Below, piece by piece: positions 25,680 through 34,379 of a stretch of DNA of 64,000 nucleotides. The notes below the pieces were generated by a model. That model was given only the letters and a program-made list of their open reading frames with translations. It did no database searches and was not told where the DNA came from. The DNA comes from Bradyrhizobium erythrophlei (GTDB lineage: Bacteria > Pseudomonadota > Alphaproteobacteria > Rhizobiales > Xanthobacteraceae), in NCBI RefSeq assembly GCF_900129425.1, contig NZ_LT670817.1, forward strand, positions 6,386,001 to 6,450,000, read 5' to 3'. The first letter of the stretch is position 1. The number at the start of each line of letters is the position of its first letter. Both the position numbers and the translations under genes were made by a program.

Positions 25680-27029
25680 GTGCGCCGGGTTTTGGTCGCC
25701 AATCGCGGTGAAATCGCCCTGCGGGCGATCCGCGTCTGCCGTCACCTCGGTCTGGAAAGCGTCGCCGTTTACAGTTCGGCCGACGCCAATTCGCCGCATC
25801 GCTGGAGCGCCGATCACGCCGTCTGCATCGGTCCGCCTCCGCCGAAATCGAGTTATCTGAACGCGGGGGCATTGATCGAAACCGCGGTCGCGCTGAAATG
25901 CGACGCCATCTATCCCGGCTATGGCTTTCTCGCCGAGAACCACGCCTTCGCCGAGCGCAGCAAGCAAGCAGGTCTTACCTTCATCGGACCCGACAGCGAC
26001 GCCATCGCAAGCATGGGCGATAAGGTCGCGGCACGCCAGGCCGCGGCGGCGGCCGGCATTCCCGTCGTCCCCGGCTCCGAGCACGGCTACACATCGGCGG
26101 AGCCGGCCAAGGCGGCCAGCGCCGACATCGGCTTTCCGCTGCTGCTGAAGGCAAGCGCGGGCGGCGGCGGCCGCGGCATGCGGGTCGTCGAACGCGCCGA
26201 AGAGTTCGTCGCCCAGTTCGAGCAAGCCTCGGCCGAGGCGTTGGCGGCGTTCGGCAATGCCGAAGTTTATCTCGAGAGATTCTTCCCCCAGGTTCGCCAC
26301 ATCGAGATCCAGGTATTCGGCGACAGACACGGCAATTATGTTCACCTCGGTGAACGTGATTGCAGCGTGCAGCGCCGACACCAGAAGCTGGTCGAGGAAG
26401 CGCCCTCTCCCGCGCTCGACGACGCTACCCGCCGCCAAATGGCCGAGGCGGCGGTGGCGCTGGTCAGAACGCTCAAATATGTCAACGCCGGCACGGTCGA
26501 ATTCATCTACGATCCGTCGAGCGGAAAATTCTTTTTTATCGAAATGAATACCCGCATCCAGGTCGAGCATCCCGTGACCGAAATGGTTACGGGCACCGAC
26601 CTTGTAACGGAACAGTTTCGCGTCGCCGCGGGCGAAAGGCTGTCGTTCGGCTCAAGCTTTGCCAACGGACGCTCGGCCATTGAGTTCCGTATCAACGCCG
26701 AAGACGCTTCACGAGATTTCCAGCCGTCGCCCGGGACACTGAAACGTTGGCGCCCGCCGACAGGACGCGAGGTCCGCGTCGACAGCCACGCATACGAGAA
26801 TTACGCGGTGCCGCCTTATTACGATTCCATGCTCGCAAAACTGATCGTCAGCGGCTCCGATCGGGCATCATGCATCGAAACCGCCAGGTCCGCACTGGCG
26901 CGCTTTCAAGTTTCCGGCGTTGCCACCACCGTCCCGTTCCACGCGCACCTGCTGCAACAAACGGAATTCGATCGCGCGGAGATCCATACCCGGTGGATTG
27001 AAAGAGACTTTCGGATGGTGATCACCTGA
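25680..27029 (+). CDS. Biotin carboxylase (AccC-like), pathway-specific
   Basis: The 449-residue enzyme carboxylates biotin on the carrier protein using ATP and bicarbonate. It has the N-terminal VLVANRGEIALRAIR, the ATP-grasp glycine loop KASAGGGGRGMR at about residues 158-169, HIEIQVFGD, GERDCSVQRRHQKLVEE and the catalytic FIEMNTRIQVEHPVTE. The GTG start is inferred; the first residues match the family. It overlaps the next gene by one base (TGATGG). Lack of a biotinyl domain means it needs a separate carrier, most simply the one encoded at 24168-24668. Confidence 0.93.
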   Translation: MRRVLVANRGEIALRAIRVCRHLGLESVAVYSSADANSPHRWSADHAVCIGPPPPKSSYLNAGALIETAVALKCDAIYPGYGFLAENHAFAERSKQAGLTFIGPDSDAIASMGDKVAARQAAAAAGIPVVPGSEHGYTSAEPAKAASADIGFPLLLKASAGGGGRGMRVVERAEEFVAQFEQASAEALAAFGNAEVYLERFFPQVRHIEIQVFGDRHGNYVHLGERDCSVQRRHQKLVEEAPSPALDDATRRQMAEAAVALVRTLKYVNAGTVEFIYDPSSGKFFFIEMNTRIQVEHPVTEMVTGTDLVTEQFRVAAGERLSFGSSFANGRSAIEFRINAEDASRDFQPSPGTLKRWRPPTGREVRVDSHAYENYAVPPYYDSMLAKLIVSGSDRASCIETARSALARFQVSGVATTVPFHAHLLQQTEFDRAEIHTRWIERDFRMVIT

Positions 27030-28483
27030 TGGCAAACAAGAAGACCGTTCAGCTCGTCGATGTGACTCTGCGTGACGCGCCGCAATGCCTATGGGCGACG
27101 CGCATGACCACCGCGATGATGGCCGACGTCGCGCCCCGGCTGGACCGCGCCGGGTTTGAGGCCATCGACCTGGTTGGCGGGGCAGTGTTCGACGTCTGCG
27201 TACGCTATCTTCGCGAGGATCCGTGGGAACGGATGCGCATCCTCAGCGGGTGGGTAAAGCAAACCCCGCTCATTGTCATGACGCGCGGCCAGAGCCTGTT
27301 CACGTTCGAGTTCTTCCCCGACGATATCGTCGAACTGACGGCCGAGCGCATCTTCGCCAACGGCATGCGCTATCACACGCCGTACGACGCGCTCAACGAT
27401 ATGCGCAACATGCAGGTCCCGGTGCGCGCGGCCAAGAAAGTCGGCCTCTACACAGCCGGCGGCGTGGTCTACACCATTAGTCCCGTCCATACCGACGAGT
27501 ATTACGCCCGCAAGACGCGCGAGATGGTCGCCCTCGGCGTTGACGCCGTCTACCTGAAGGACGCAAGCGGATTGCTGACGCCCGAGCGTGCGAAAACACT
27601 CGTGCCTGCGATCAAAGCCGCCTGCGGCACGCTGCCGCTGCATCTTCATTCCCATTGTCTTACGGGGTTGGCGCCCTACACCGCTTGTCACGCCGCCGAA
27701 TGGGGGATCGATGTGGTCCACACCGCGACGTCGGCGCTCGCCAACGGCGCCTCCCATCCCTCGACCGAATGGTTGACGCGGAACCTGCGTCGCAACGGCT
27801 TTGAGGTTCCGGTCGACCTGGCGCCGGTCGAGGAAGTCGCCGAGCGCCTCCGCTACATCGCCAAGCGCGAGGACAAACCGCTTGGAGATATCGTCGAATA
27901 CGACGCGTTTCACTACGAGCACCAGATGCCCGGAGGCATGATTTCCAATCTGAAGTCTCAATTGACGCCTCTTGGGATCGGTCATCGCCTGCCCGAGGTG
28001 CTCGAGGAGGCCGCGCGGGTGCGTTGCGACCTCGGCTATCCCATCATCGTCAGTCCATTCGCACAATTTGTCATGACGCAGGCCGTGCTGAACGTCATGG
28101 GCAAGGAGCGATATGCCACCGTCCCGGACGAGGTCCGAAAATACGTGCTTGGCTACTATGGCGAAATCGCCGGACCGATTGATCCCGATCTTTTCGATCG
28201 CATTGCCAACGGCGCCGAGCCTACCTCCGCGCGGCCGGGCGACCTGCTGGAGCCTGGAATCCGGAAAGTTCGGCGTGAACGTGGCCCCTTCGTTTCAGAT
28301 GACGATTTGTTGCTATCGGCGTTCTATCCCGACCGGGAATACCAGGCGCTCAAGGCTGCCGGCCCGATCGACACCAGCTATCCGCTCGCTTCCACCCCGC
28401 TCGCCACGCTGCTTAAGGAAGTGGCATTGCGACGCGATATTCGTTCGTTCCACTTCATCCAACGCCCCCGAGCATTAGCATGA
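27029..28483 (+). CDS. Biotin-dependent carboxyltransferase (OadA / transcarboxylase 5S / PycB-like), atypical active site
   Basis: The 484-residue TIM-barrel protein resembles the carboxyltransferase domain of oxaloacetate decarboxylase alpha and transcarboxylase 5S. DVTLRDAPQ (residues 11-19) keeps the catalytic Asp16 and Gln19. Arg86 in RGQS, Lys177 in YLKDASG (the carbamylated Lys) and the metal ligands in LHLHSHC (204-210) are kept. Against pyruvate carboxylase, His-Gln is Pro-Gln at 18-19, the acceptor Tyr seven residues after the Arg is Phe93, and the catalytic Thr is Ser342 (VSPFAQ); FRxFDALND becomes YHTPYDALND. No biotinyl domain follows. It starts within the biotin carboxylase stop and overlaps BKACE by four bases. 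Acceptor probably not pyruvate (inference). Confidence 0.88.
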   Translation: MANKKTVQLVDVTLRDAPQCLWATRMTTAMMADVAPRLDRAGFEAIDLVGGAVFDVCVRYLREDPWERMRILSGWVKQTPLIVMTRGQSLFTFEFFPDDIVELTAERIFANGMRYHTPYDALNDMRNMQVPVRAAKKVGLYTAGGVVYTISPVHTDEYYARKTREMVALGVDAVYLKDASGLLTPERAKTLVPAIKAACGTLPLHLHSHCLTGLAPYTACHAAEWGIDVVHTATSALANGASHPSTEWLTRNLRRNGFEVPVDLAPVEEVAERLRYIAKREDKPLGDIVEYDAFHYEHQMPGGMISNLKSQLTPLGIGHRLPEVLEEAARVRCDLGYPIIVSPFAQFVMTQAVLNVMGKERYATVPDEVRKYVLGYYGEIAGPIDPDLFDRIANGAEPTSARPGDLLEPGIRKVRRERGPFVSDDDLLLSAFYPDREYQALKAAGPIDTSYPLASTPLATLLKEVALRRDIRSFHFIQRPRALA

Positions 28484-29310
28484 CAACCGCCGCGATCATC
28501 ACTGTTGCCATCACCGGAGCCATTCCGCGCAAGGTCGATACGCCCGCCGTGCCGGTCACACCTGTCGAGCAGATTGAATCCACCCACGAGGCTTTCGAAG
28601 CCGGCGCCACGGTCGCGCATATCCACGTGCGCAATCCCGATGAAAGCCCGAGTTCGGACCCGGACCTGTTCGCGCAGGTGCAGGAAGGCGTGGTCAAGCA
28701 TTGCCCCGGCATGATCGTTCAGTTCTCGACGGGCGGTCGCGGCCGCTCGCAAAACGAGCGCGGTCGGATGCTGTATCTCAAGCCGGAGATGGCATCGCTT
28801 GCCACCGGCTCGGTGAATTTCGCCACCCAGATCTACGAGAACCCACCACAGCTTGTCGAGGACCTCGCCAAGTCGATGCTGGAATATGACGTCAAGCCGG
28901 AGATCGAGGTGTTCGACGTCGCCATGCTCTACAATGCGCGCAACCTCGCCGACCGCGGTCTCCTCAAACGGCCGTGCCAGGTGCAGTTCGTGATGGGAAT
29001 ACCGAACGCGCTGCCCCCGCGCCGCAAGCTGCTGGAATTTTTGATCTCAGAACTGAACCAGCTGATGCCGGACGCGACATGGTCGGCCGCCGGAATTGGA
29101 CGGCAGCAGCTCGAGGTCAACCGCTGGTGTCTCGAACTCGGCGGCCACGTCCGCACCGGACTCGAGGACAACATCAAGTTCGACAAGGATCGTCTCGCTC
29201 GCAGTAACGCCGAGCTCGTCGCCCGCGTCGCCGAGCTTTGCGGGCATTATGGACGGCAGGCCGCCACGCCGGCAGAAGCGCGGCAACTATTAAAACTGCC
29301 CGAAGCCTAG
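28480..29310 (+). CDS. Beta-keto acid cleavage enzyme (BKACE, formerly DUF849)
   Basis: BKACE enzymes condense a beta-keto acid with acetyl-CoA and release acetoacetate plus the CoA ester of the remaining chain. The 276-residue protein keeps the residues known from Kce: zinc ligands His47 and His49 (AHIHVRNPD) and Glu229 (VRTGLEDN), with Ser83, Arg225 and Asp230 for catalysis, one less than Kce numbering. It overlaps the carboxyltransferase gene by four bases, so both products are made together. The obvious link is that the carboxylase makes the beta-keto acid this enzyme cleaves. The acyl chain is unknown. Confidence 0.92.
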   Translation: MTTAAIITVAITGAIPRKVDTPAVPVTPVEQIESTHEAFEAGATVAHIHVRNPDESPSSDPDLFAQVQEGVVKHCPGMIVQFSTGGRGRSQNERGRMLYLKPEMASLATGSVNFATQIYENPPQLVEDLAKSMLEYDVKPEIEVFDVAMLYNARNLADRGLLKRPCQVQFVMGIPNALPPRRKLLEFLISELNQLMPDATWSAAGIGRQQLEVNRWCLELGGHVRTGLEDNIKFDKDRLARSNAELVARVAELCGHYGRQAATPAEARQLLKLPEA

Positions 29311-29343
29311 CCGCCGAGGGCCAAACAGGGGGAGGCAACGATA

Positions 29344-30669
29344 ATGAAAGCAGACATGGAGACCCGAAGCGCGGCGATTTCGCCCGGTAGCGTGGCATTC
29401 GCCAGCGCGATCGGCACCACGATCGAATGGTATGATTTCTTTCTGTACGGCGTGGTGACGCCGCTGGTGCTGAACAAGCTGTTTTTTCCTAACTTTGATC
29501 CGGTCGCCGGAACCCTGCTCGCCTACACCACTTTCTTTGTCGGTTTCATTTCTCGCCCGATCGGCGGAATCATTTTCGGTCACTATGGCGACCGCATCGG
29601 CCGAAAGACCGTACTGATCCTGACACTGGTCATCATGGGCATGGCCACCTTCCTGATCGGCCTGCTGCCAACTTACGCCTCCGTCGGAATATGGGCACCG
29701 ATCCTGCTGCTTCTGCTTCGTGTCTTTCAGGGCATCGGCATCGGCGGGGAATGGGGCGGCGCGGTCCTGATGGCGGTCGAGCATTCGCCGGCCGGACGGC
29801 GCGGCTTCTATGGAAGCTGGCCGCAGATTGGCGTGCCGGCAGGATTGCTGCTGAGCGCCGGCGCCGTCTACGTACTCTCCTACTTGCCGGACGCCGACTT
29901 TCTCGCCTGGGGCTGGCGCGTTGCATTTCTGATCAGTGCCGTTCTGGTGGCCGTGGGTCTCTATATCAGGCTTAAAGTCATGGAGACGCCCGCCTTCAAT
30001 CGAATTCAGCAGGAGAATCAAATTGCGGCCGTGCCGGTGGTGGATCTATTCAAAACCCACGGTAAAAACACACTTCTCGGACTGGGAGCACGTTACATCG
30101 AAGGCGTAACCTTCAACACCTTCGGCGTGTTTATTGTCGGCTATCTGACCGGCGCGTTGCACTTGTCACGGCAAACAGCGCTGGCGGGTGTGATGATCTC
30201 GTCGGCAATCATGATCGTCCTGCTGCCGATCTACGGTAATCTGTCAGACCGGTACGGCCGACGCCGCCTGTACGCCCTCGGCGCGCTTGGAATTGGTGTG
30301 TTGTCGTTTCCGGCGTTCTGGCTGATGCAAACGCAATCACCGATCCTGGTCTGGATCGCGATCGCTATTCCGTTCGCCTTCGTTTACCCCGCCGTCTACG
30401 GGCCACAAGCCGCGTTGTTTTCGGAACTGTTCGATACCCGCGTGCGCTATACCGGAACGTCCTTCGTCTATCAATTCTCCGGTATCTTCGCGAGCGGCCT
30501 GACCCCGATCATCGCGACGGCCCTGTTGCCGCTTGGCGACAACAAACCATGGCTGATTTGCCTTTACGTACTGGTGGTGAGCGTCATAAGCGCCCTATCG
30601 GTCTATGCCATGAAGGAGTCGAACAATCGTGACATGGCTGTCGACAACAGGGCAGGCAAGCCAGCGTAA
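29344..30669 (+). CDS. MHS-family MFS transporter of the carboxylase-BKACE operon
   Basis: The 441-residue carrier has the MHS start (FASAIGTTIEWYDFFLYGVVTPLVL), GHYGDRIGRKTVL between helices 2 and 3, GIGIGGEWGGAVL, and about 12 membrane helices. These proton symporters usually import carboxylates or betaines. The ATG follows GGGGGAGG. It starts 33 bases after BKACE. It is a paralog of the carrier at 6617-7936 and shares long stretches such as FVYQFSGIFASGLTPIIATALL. With the ABC importer across the divergent promoter, the locus has two import systems. Confidence 0.9.
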   Translation: MKADMETRSAAISPGSVAFASAIGTTIEWYDFFLYGVVTPLVLNKLFFPNFDPVAGTLLAYTTFFVGFISRPIGGIIFGHYGDRIGRKTVLILTLVIMGMATFLIGLLPTYASVGIWAPILLLLLRVFQGIGIGGEWGGAVLMAVEHSPAGRRGFYGSWPQIGVPAGLLLSAGAVYVLSYLPDADFLAWGWRVAFLISAVLVAVGLYIRLKVMETPAFNRIQQENQIAAVPVVDLFKTHGKNTLLGLGARYIEGVTFNTFGVFIVGYLTGALHLSRQTALAGVMISSAIMIVLLPIYGNLSDRYGRRRLYALGALGIGVLSFPAFWLMQTQSPILVWIAIAIPFAFVYPAVYGPQAALFSELFDTRVRYTGTSFVYQFSGIFASGLTPIIATALLPLGDNKPWLICLYVLVVSVISALSVYAMKESNNRDMAVDNRAGKPA

Positions 30670-30712
30670 CTGAACGACCGTTTTTACCGATCACAAGGAC
30701 CGGCGCGATCAT

Positions 30713-31471
30713 ATGGATCTCAAGCTCAAAGATCGCGTCGCGGTCGTCACTGGCGGCGGCTCCGGTATCGGGCAAGGCATTGCCCGGGCGCTCGCGGCCG
30801 AAGGCTGCAAACTTCACATTTGGGATCGCGACAAGAGCGCAGCGCAAGAGACGGCGTCGTCACTCACCGCGACCGGCGTCATCGCCCAATCGACTGCGGT
30901 CGATGTCGGCGATCCCAGTGCTGTGGAAAGGGCTTTCGCGGAAACCCTCGCCAGAAACAGCCGCCTCGATATTCTCGTCAACGCAGCCGGCGTACTCTCG
31001 ACCGGTCTGGTAGCCGATCTGCCGACCACGGAGTGGCAGCGGATAGCACAGGTTAACCTCGCCGGCGTGATCTATTGCGTGAAAGCCGCTATCCCGGTCA
31101 TGAAACAGCAACGCCATGGCCGCATTATCAACATCGCATCGGTATCGGCCATGCGCGGCGGTGGCTCGGTCGGCAACACCCTATACGGCACTACCAAGGC
31201 CGGTGTAGTCGCGCTCACCATGGGATTGGCGCGCGAGTTAGGTCCATTTGGCATCACAGCCAACGCCCTTGCTCCCGCTGTCGTGGACACCGCGATGACC
31301 CACACGGCACTCACCGAAGATGCAAAACGCAGAATATTGGAGCGCATTCCGCTCGGCCGCCTGGCTCAGCTGTCTGACATCGCAGACATTGCAGCATTTC
31401 TTGCTTCCGAACGGGCGGGGTTCATTACCGGAGCAACTATACCGGTGGACGGTGGCATCCTCACCACGTGA
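30713..31471 (+). CDS. Short-chain dehydrogenase/reductase (SDR) at the end of the carboxylase operon
   Basis: The 252-residue classical SDR has VTGGGSGIGQGIARAL (cofactor loop), WDRD after strand 2, NAAG, Ser in INIASVSAM and YGTTKAG as the catalytic Tyr-X3-Lys. The strand-2 Asp suggests NAD. Placed 43 bases after the transporter, it could oxidise a secondary alcohol to the ketone that the biotin enzyme carboxylates. That role is an inference from operon position. Confidence 0.88.
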   Translation: MDLKLKDRVAVVTGGGSGIGQGIARALAAEGCKLHIWDRDKSAAQETASSLTATGVIAQSTAVDVGDPSAVERAFAETLARNSRLDILVNAAGVLSTGLVADLPTTEWQRIAQVNLAGVIYCVKAAIPVMKQQRHGRIINIASVSAMRGGGSVGNTLYGTTKAGVVALTMGLARELGPFGITANALAPAVVDTAMTHTALTEDAKRRILERIPLGRLAQLSDIADIAAFLASERAGFITGATIPVDGGILTT

Positions 31472-31576
31472 ACATGCCTATTGGCGAGAGGCGGCCCTGC
31501 GTCCTCACAGGCCCGTCGGTTCGGACGCCCGGGGACACTAAGCGGAGAGCCATCCTGTCATGATGCACAGCATGCG

Positions 31577-31675
31577 CTATAAATGAGGAAAACCGAATAG
31601 TTTCGCTGGATTGTCGACCAATATCTTTTTCAGGATGTCTCCCTCTGGCGCGTATCGGTACAGTAATTCGAGCAT
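31577..31675 (-). pseudogene. C-terminal remnant of a TIM-barrel amidohydrolase
   Basis: On the minus strand the last 33 codons before a TAG (31577-31579) read MLELLYRYAPEGDILKK, then ILVDNPAKLFGF and PHL. The ILVDNPAKLFGF ending is characteristic of amidohydrolase-2 and pyrone-dicarboxylate hydrolase-like proteins. No matching barrel sequence was seen upstream, so this is a leftover 3' end of a lost gene. The rest of 31676-32118 holds no recognisable gene, only short open frames without family features. Confidence 0.55.
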
Positions 31676-32118
31676 AAAAGAGCATTTTGCTCCGTTGACG
31701 GATGCCGAACGCCGAACATTGGTGAGTCTTTTGAAGAGAATAATTTAGCGCGCCGGAGACGGATCTTGCTGTTTTCAGCACGGTCTTGGCTCGGGCGGAC
31801 TCGACGGACACAGGGCTTTGCCGGCTGACTACCGACAAACCCGGGATGAAGGTTAGCCTCTGATATACGCCCTTGCGCGCCGCGGCTCTTCTCTAAGATG
31901 CCGGAAACTTTTTTACGGCGCCCTCCGTAGTTCGCGCCAGGAAGTCTCGCCCAAACAATGAGCAAATCGTAGCGCATTCGCGATTCGCGGATGCTGGGCG
32001 GGCCTTGTCCGTTCGGCGCGTGGCGTCATCCGTGTGACGAAGCGGTTGCGGAAAGATCCAATTAAGCTGATTGCGTACGCAACGAGTGACAGACTGAGGC
32101 TTGCTGGATTGACGCTTC

Positions 32119-32973
32119 TTACCCGCGCAGACGCTCACGAGCCGATTTCGCAAGAGCGGTCACTATCGCGTTTGCAGCCGCCTTGATGTCTTCGAAGCCT
32201 TCATTTTTCAGGAAAGTTTTGACGTCCATAAAGCGCCGCTTGTTGATCTCGACCATGATGGAGTCGACCCCCTCTTTCGGATTGCCGTATCGCCTTACGA
32301 TCTCTCCCCCGTCATACGGCATGTTTATCGAATATGTGTAGCCAAGCGAGTTTATATGCTTCCCTACGAGTTCCACGAAATCGTGGCTCGCGCCGGCGCC
32401 GTTCAGGTCACCGATGCAGAAATCGGCGCGCTCTTTGCCAGCGTCGATATGCGTTGGTGCGCCTACGGCTGACATGCAGTGACAGGTTAGATGGTATACG
32501 AATCCAAATGACGATTTATGCCGATCAATGATGGATCTTAACTCTGCGTGATATGGCCGATGATACCGATTGAGGCGGTCCTCAACTTCGGCGTAGGTGA
32601 GCTTTCGCTCTTGCACCGGCTCTCCGTACCTCGATTTGGACTTCAACAAACCGAGCCCCCGCTTGGAAACGGTAGGCTGCAAAGGCACCGGCCACTCGCC
32701 TTCGACAAGCTCTGGGTCAATGTCCAGTTCGTGGCGGTTGGCGTCGATGTACATGTGAGGGAATGACGCATACAGAAGCGTCGCGCCAAACCTCGGCGCA
32801 TCGCCCCAGATCTCGTCGACATACATCGACACATTGTCATGGATCGCGGTGAATGGAACCTGCGAACGCATATCCGGCGGATATTCGCGGCCGCTGCGCG
32901 AGACGTCGATGACGATCGGCAGGGGCTGAATGGTCGGATCGTATCGGTAAAAAAGCCCGGGCTGCACGTGCAT
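32119..32973 (-). CDS. N-formylglutamate amidohydrolase-family protein
   Basis: The 284-residue protein belongs to the FGase family (HutG/N-formylglutamate deformylase type). Typical are PIVIDVSRSGREYP, FPHMYIDANRHELDIDP, RYHRPYHAELRSIIDRH, HLTCHCMSAVG and IMVEINKRRFMD, which hold the zinc-binding and carboxylate-binding residues. I chose the ATG at 32973 because AGGCGGA lies four bases upstream; the frame extends to 33123 without family sequence. No histidine-utilization genes are nearby, so the substrate may be another N-formyl or amide compound. The GntR gene at 33340 is divergent and may regulate it. Confidence 0.82.
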   Translation of the reverse strand: MHVQPGLFYRYDPTIQPLPIVIDVSRSGREYPPDMRSQVPFTAIHDNVSMYVDEIWGDAPRFGATLLYASFPHMYIDANRHELDIDPELVEGEWPVPLQPTVSKRGLGLLKSKSRYGEPVQERKLTYAEVEDRLNRYHRPYHAELRSIIDRHKSSFGFVYHLTCHCMSAVGAPTHIDAGKERADFCIGDLNGAGASHDFVELVGKHINSLGYTYSINMPYDGGEIVRRYGNPKEGVDSIMVEINKRRFMDVKTFLKNEGFEDIKAAANAIVTALAKSARERLRG

Positions 32974-33339
32974 AATTTCCGCCTTTTGTCGTCGGAACGC
33001 ACCGCCAGATGCGCTGGGCCGCTCCCAATACTGCGAGCCTGCCACCGCTTCGCGGCAAGGAGTCTTGCTTATCCAGCGCAGTTGGCTCTGGAACCCATTA
33101 ACAACGCAGGTAGGGAAAGGCAATAATAATTGAAGACAGTCTTCCTTTTGATATGGTTCAGGTTTGACCGCCCGTCCTTTTGTCCACGGGAGCCTCTAAA
33201 CCGTGGTATTGCCACATGGTAAGCTGGTGTTCTGACTTCAAAAATCCTGCCGGCCGAAGCCCGAGGACCTTTGTTCGAATTTGCGGTTGATCTGCTCCCC
33301 CACAGCATCCGCGCATCTTCTAGAGGTGGCACCTATTTC

Positions 33340-34065
33340 ATGACCCGGTCCCCGAACATCGAGATTACGGTTACAAAAGCCGACATTGACATGCGTGGCG
33401 GCGTTCCAGCGTCCGTCGCGGCAAGACTTCGCGAGGCGATCATCTCCGGCGAAATTCCGGCCGGCACGCTCTTGCGACAAGAAGAGATAAGTCAGCTGTT
33501 TCGAGTGGGCCGGCCGCCGGTCCGGGAGGCGCTCACGCTGCTTGATGCGGAAGGGCTGGTTATCTCACGTCCACGTCGCGGCTTTGCCGTCGCCCCACTC
33601 GATCCGAACGATGTCGAAGAGATCTTCGATATTCGAATGCTGCTTGAAGAGCGCGCGGCCCATTTTGCGGCGCAACGGCGCACCCTGGAAGATGTCAATG
33701 TGATGGAAAAGCTGATCCACACGATGGAGCAATCAAAGATTTCGAGTTCAGACGAGGCGATTGCATTCTCTTTGGTAAACCGCGAATTCCACGACTTGAT
33801 TCACAGGGTGAGCGGCCGACCCGTGACGGCGAGTGTGATGCTTGGTCTGCGAAACAAGGTCGAACGATACATCCGTTTGGGCGGGTTGATCGCCGGGAAT
33901 CTGGAGCAGGTTAATCGCGATCATCGGATGATTTTCGAAGCGTTCAGAGATGCGGACGCTGAACGCATGGCGGTATTGTGCCGGGAACACATACGCAGCA
34001 CGGGAAAACGACTTGTGGCGGCCCTGAACGCCAGCCAGGGGAGAGAACCGAAACTAATCCCGTAG
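33340..34065 (+). CDS. GntR-family (FadR subfamily) transcriptional regulator
   Basis: The 241-residue protein has the GntR winged helix (ARLREAIISGEIPAGTLLRQEEISQLFRVGRPPVREALTLLDAEGLV) at about residues 20-85 and an all-helical FCD effector domain with a likely metal site (EFHDLIH, DHRMIFEAFRDAD, EHI). FadR-type regulators often sense organic acids. I chose the ATG at 33340 over a TTG at 33271 because the helix-turn-helix begins soon after and an AGAGGTGG lies upstream. It is divergent from the formylglutamate hydrolase gene, its most likely target. Confidence 0.9.
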   Translation: MTRSPNIEITVTKADIDMRGGVPASVAARLREAIISGEIPAGTLLRQEEISQLFRVGRPPVREALTLLDAEGLVISRPRRGFAVAPLDPNDVEEIFDIRMLLEERAAHFAAQRRTLEDVNVMEKLIHTMEQSKISSSDEAIAFSLVNREFHDLIHRVSGRPVTASVMLGLRNKVERYIRLGGLIAGNLEQVNRDHRMIFEAFRDADAERMAVLCREHIRSTGKRLVAALNASQGREPKLIP

Positions 34066-34379
34066 CAGGCGCGGCCCATGTGGACGAGGCACTTGTCTGA
34101 ATAGCAGCCATTGTTTCAATCAGCCGACTGCATCCAGTCAAACCGGATGCAATCGCTTTCCCCGCCCTCAATCGTTTCTTCCGCAACGTTGCCGAGATGG
34201 AGTTGACCATTCGGAAGTTGCGCAAGCGCGGCGTCAGAAGCAGCGGTGCTGAAGCTCGAAAAGAGAACCAAAACTGTTAAATGAGCTGCAAAACGCGGTT
34301 GGTTTCGCGTCGATCAGATGGCTAAGTGCTTGAAAAGCTTGGTGGTGTGCGCAGTCATATGCGAACCAGTCTCTACTGG

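Noticed and set aside
24168..27029. BCCP and biotin carboxylase as the housekeeping acetyl-CoA carboxylase accB-accC
   Set aside because: In alphaproteobacteria accB-accC are adjacent on one strand with fatty-acid context. Here they are divergent, with IclR coupling and a pyruvate-carboxylase-like carboxyltransferase.
27029..28483. Carboxyltransferase as part of a sodium-pumping oxaloacetate decarboxylase
   Set aside because: No membrane beta or gamma subunit is present and an ATP-dependent biotin carboxylase is fused into the operon, so the reaction should run toward carboxylation.
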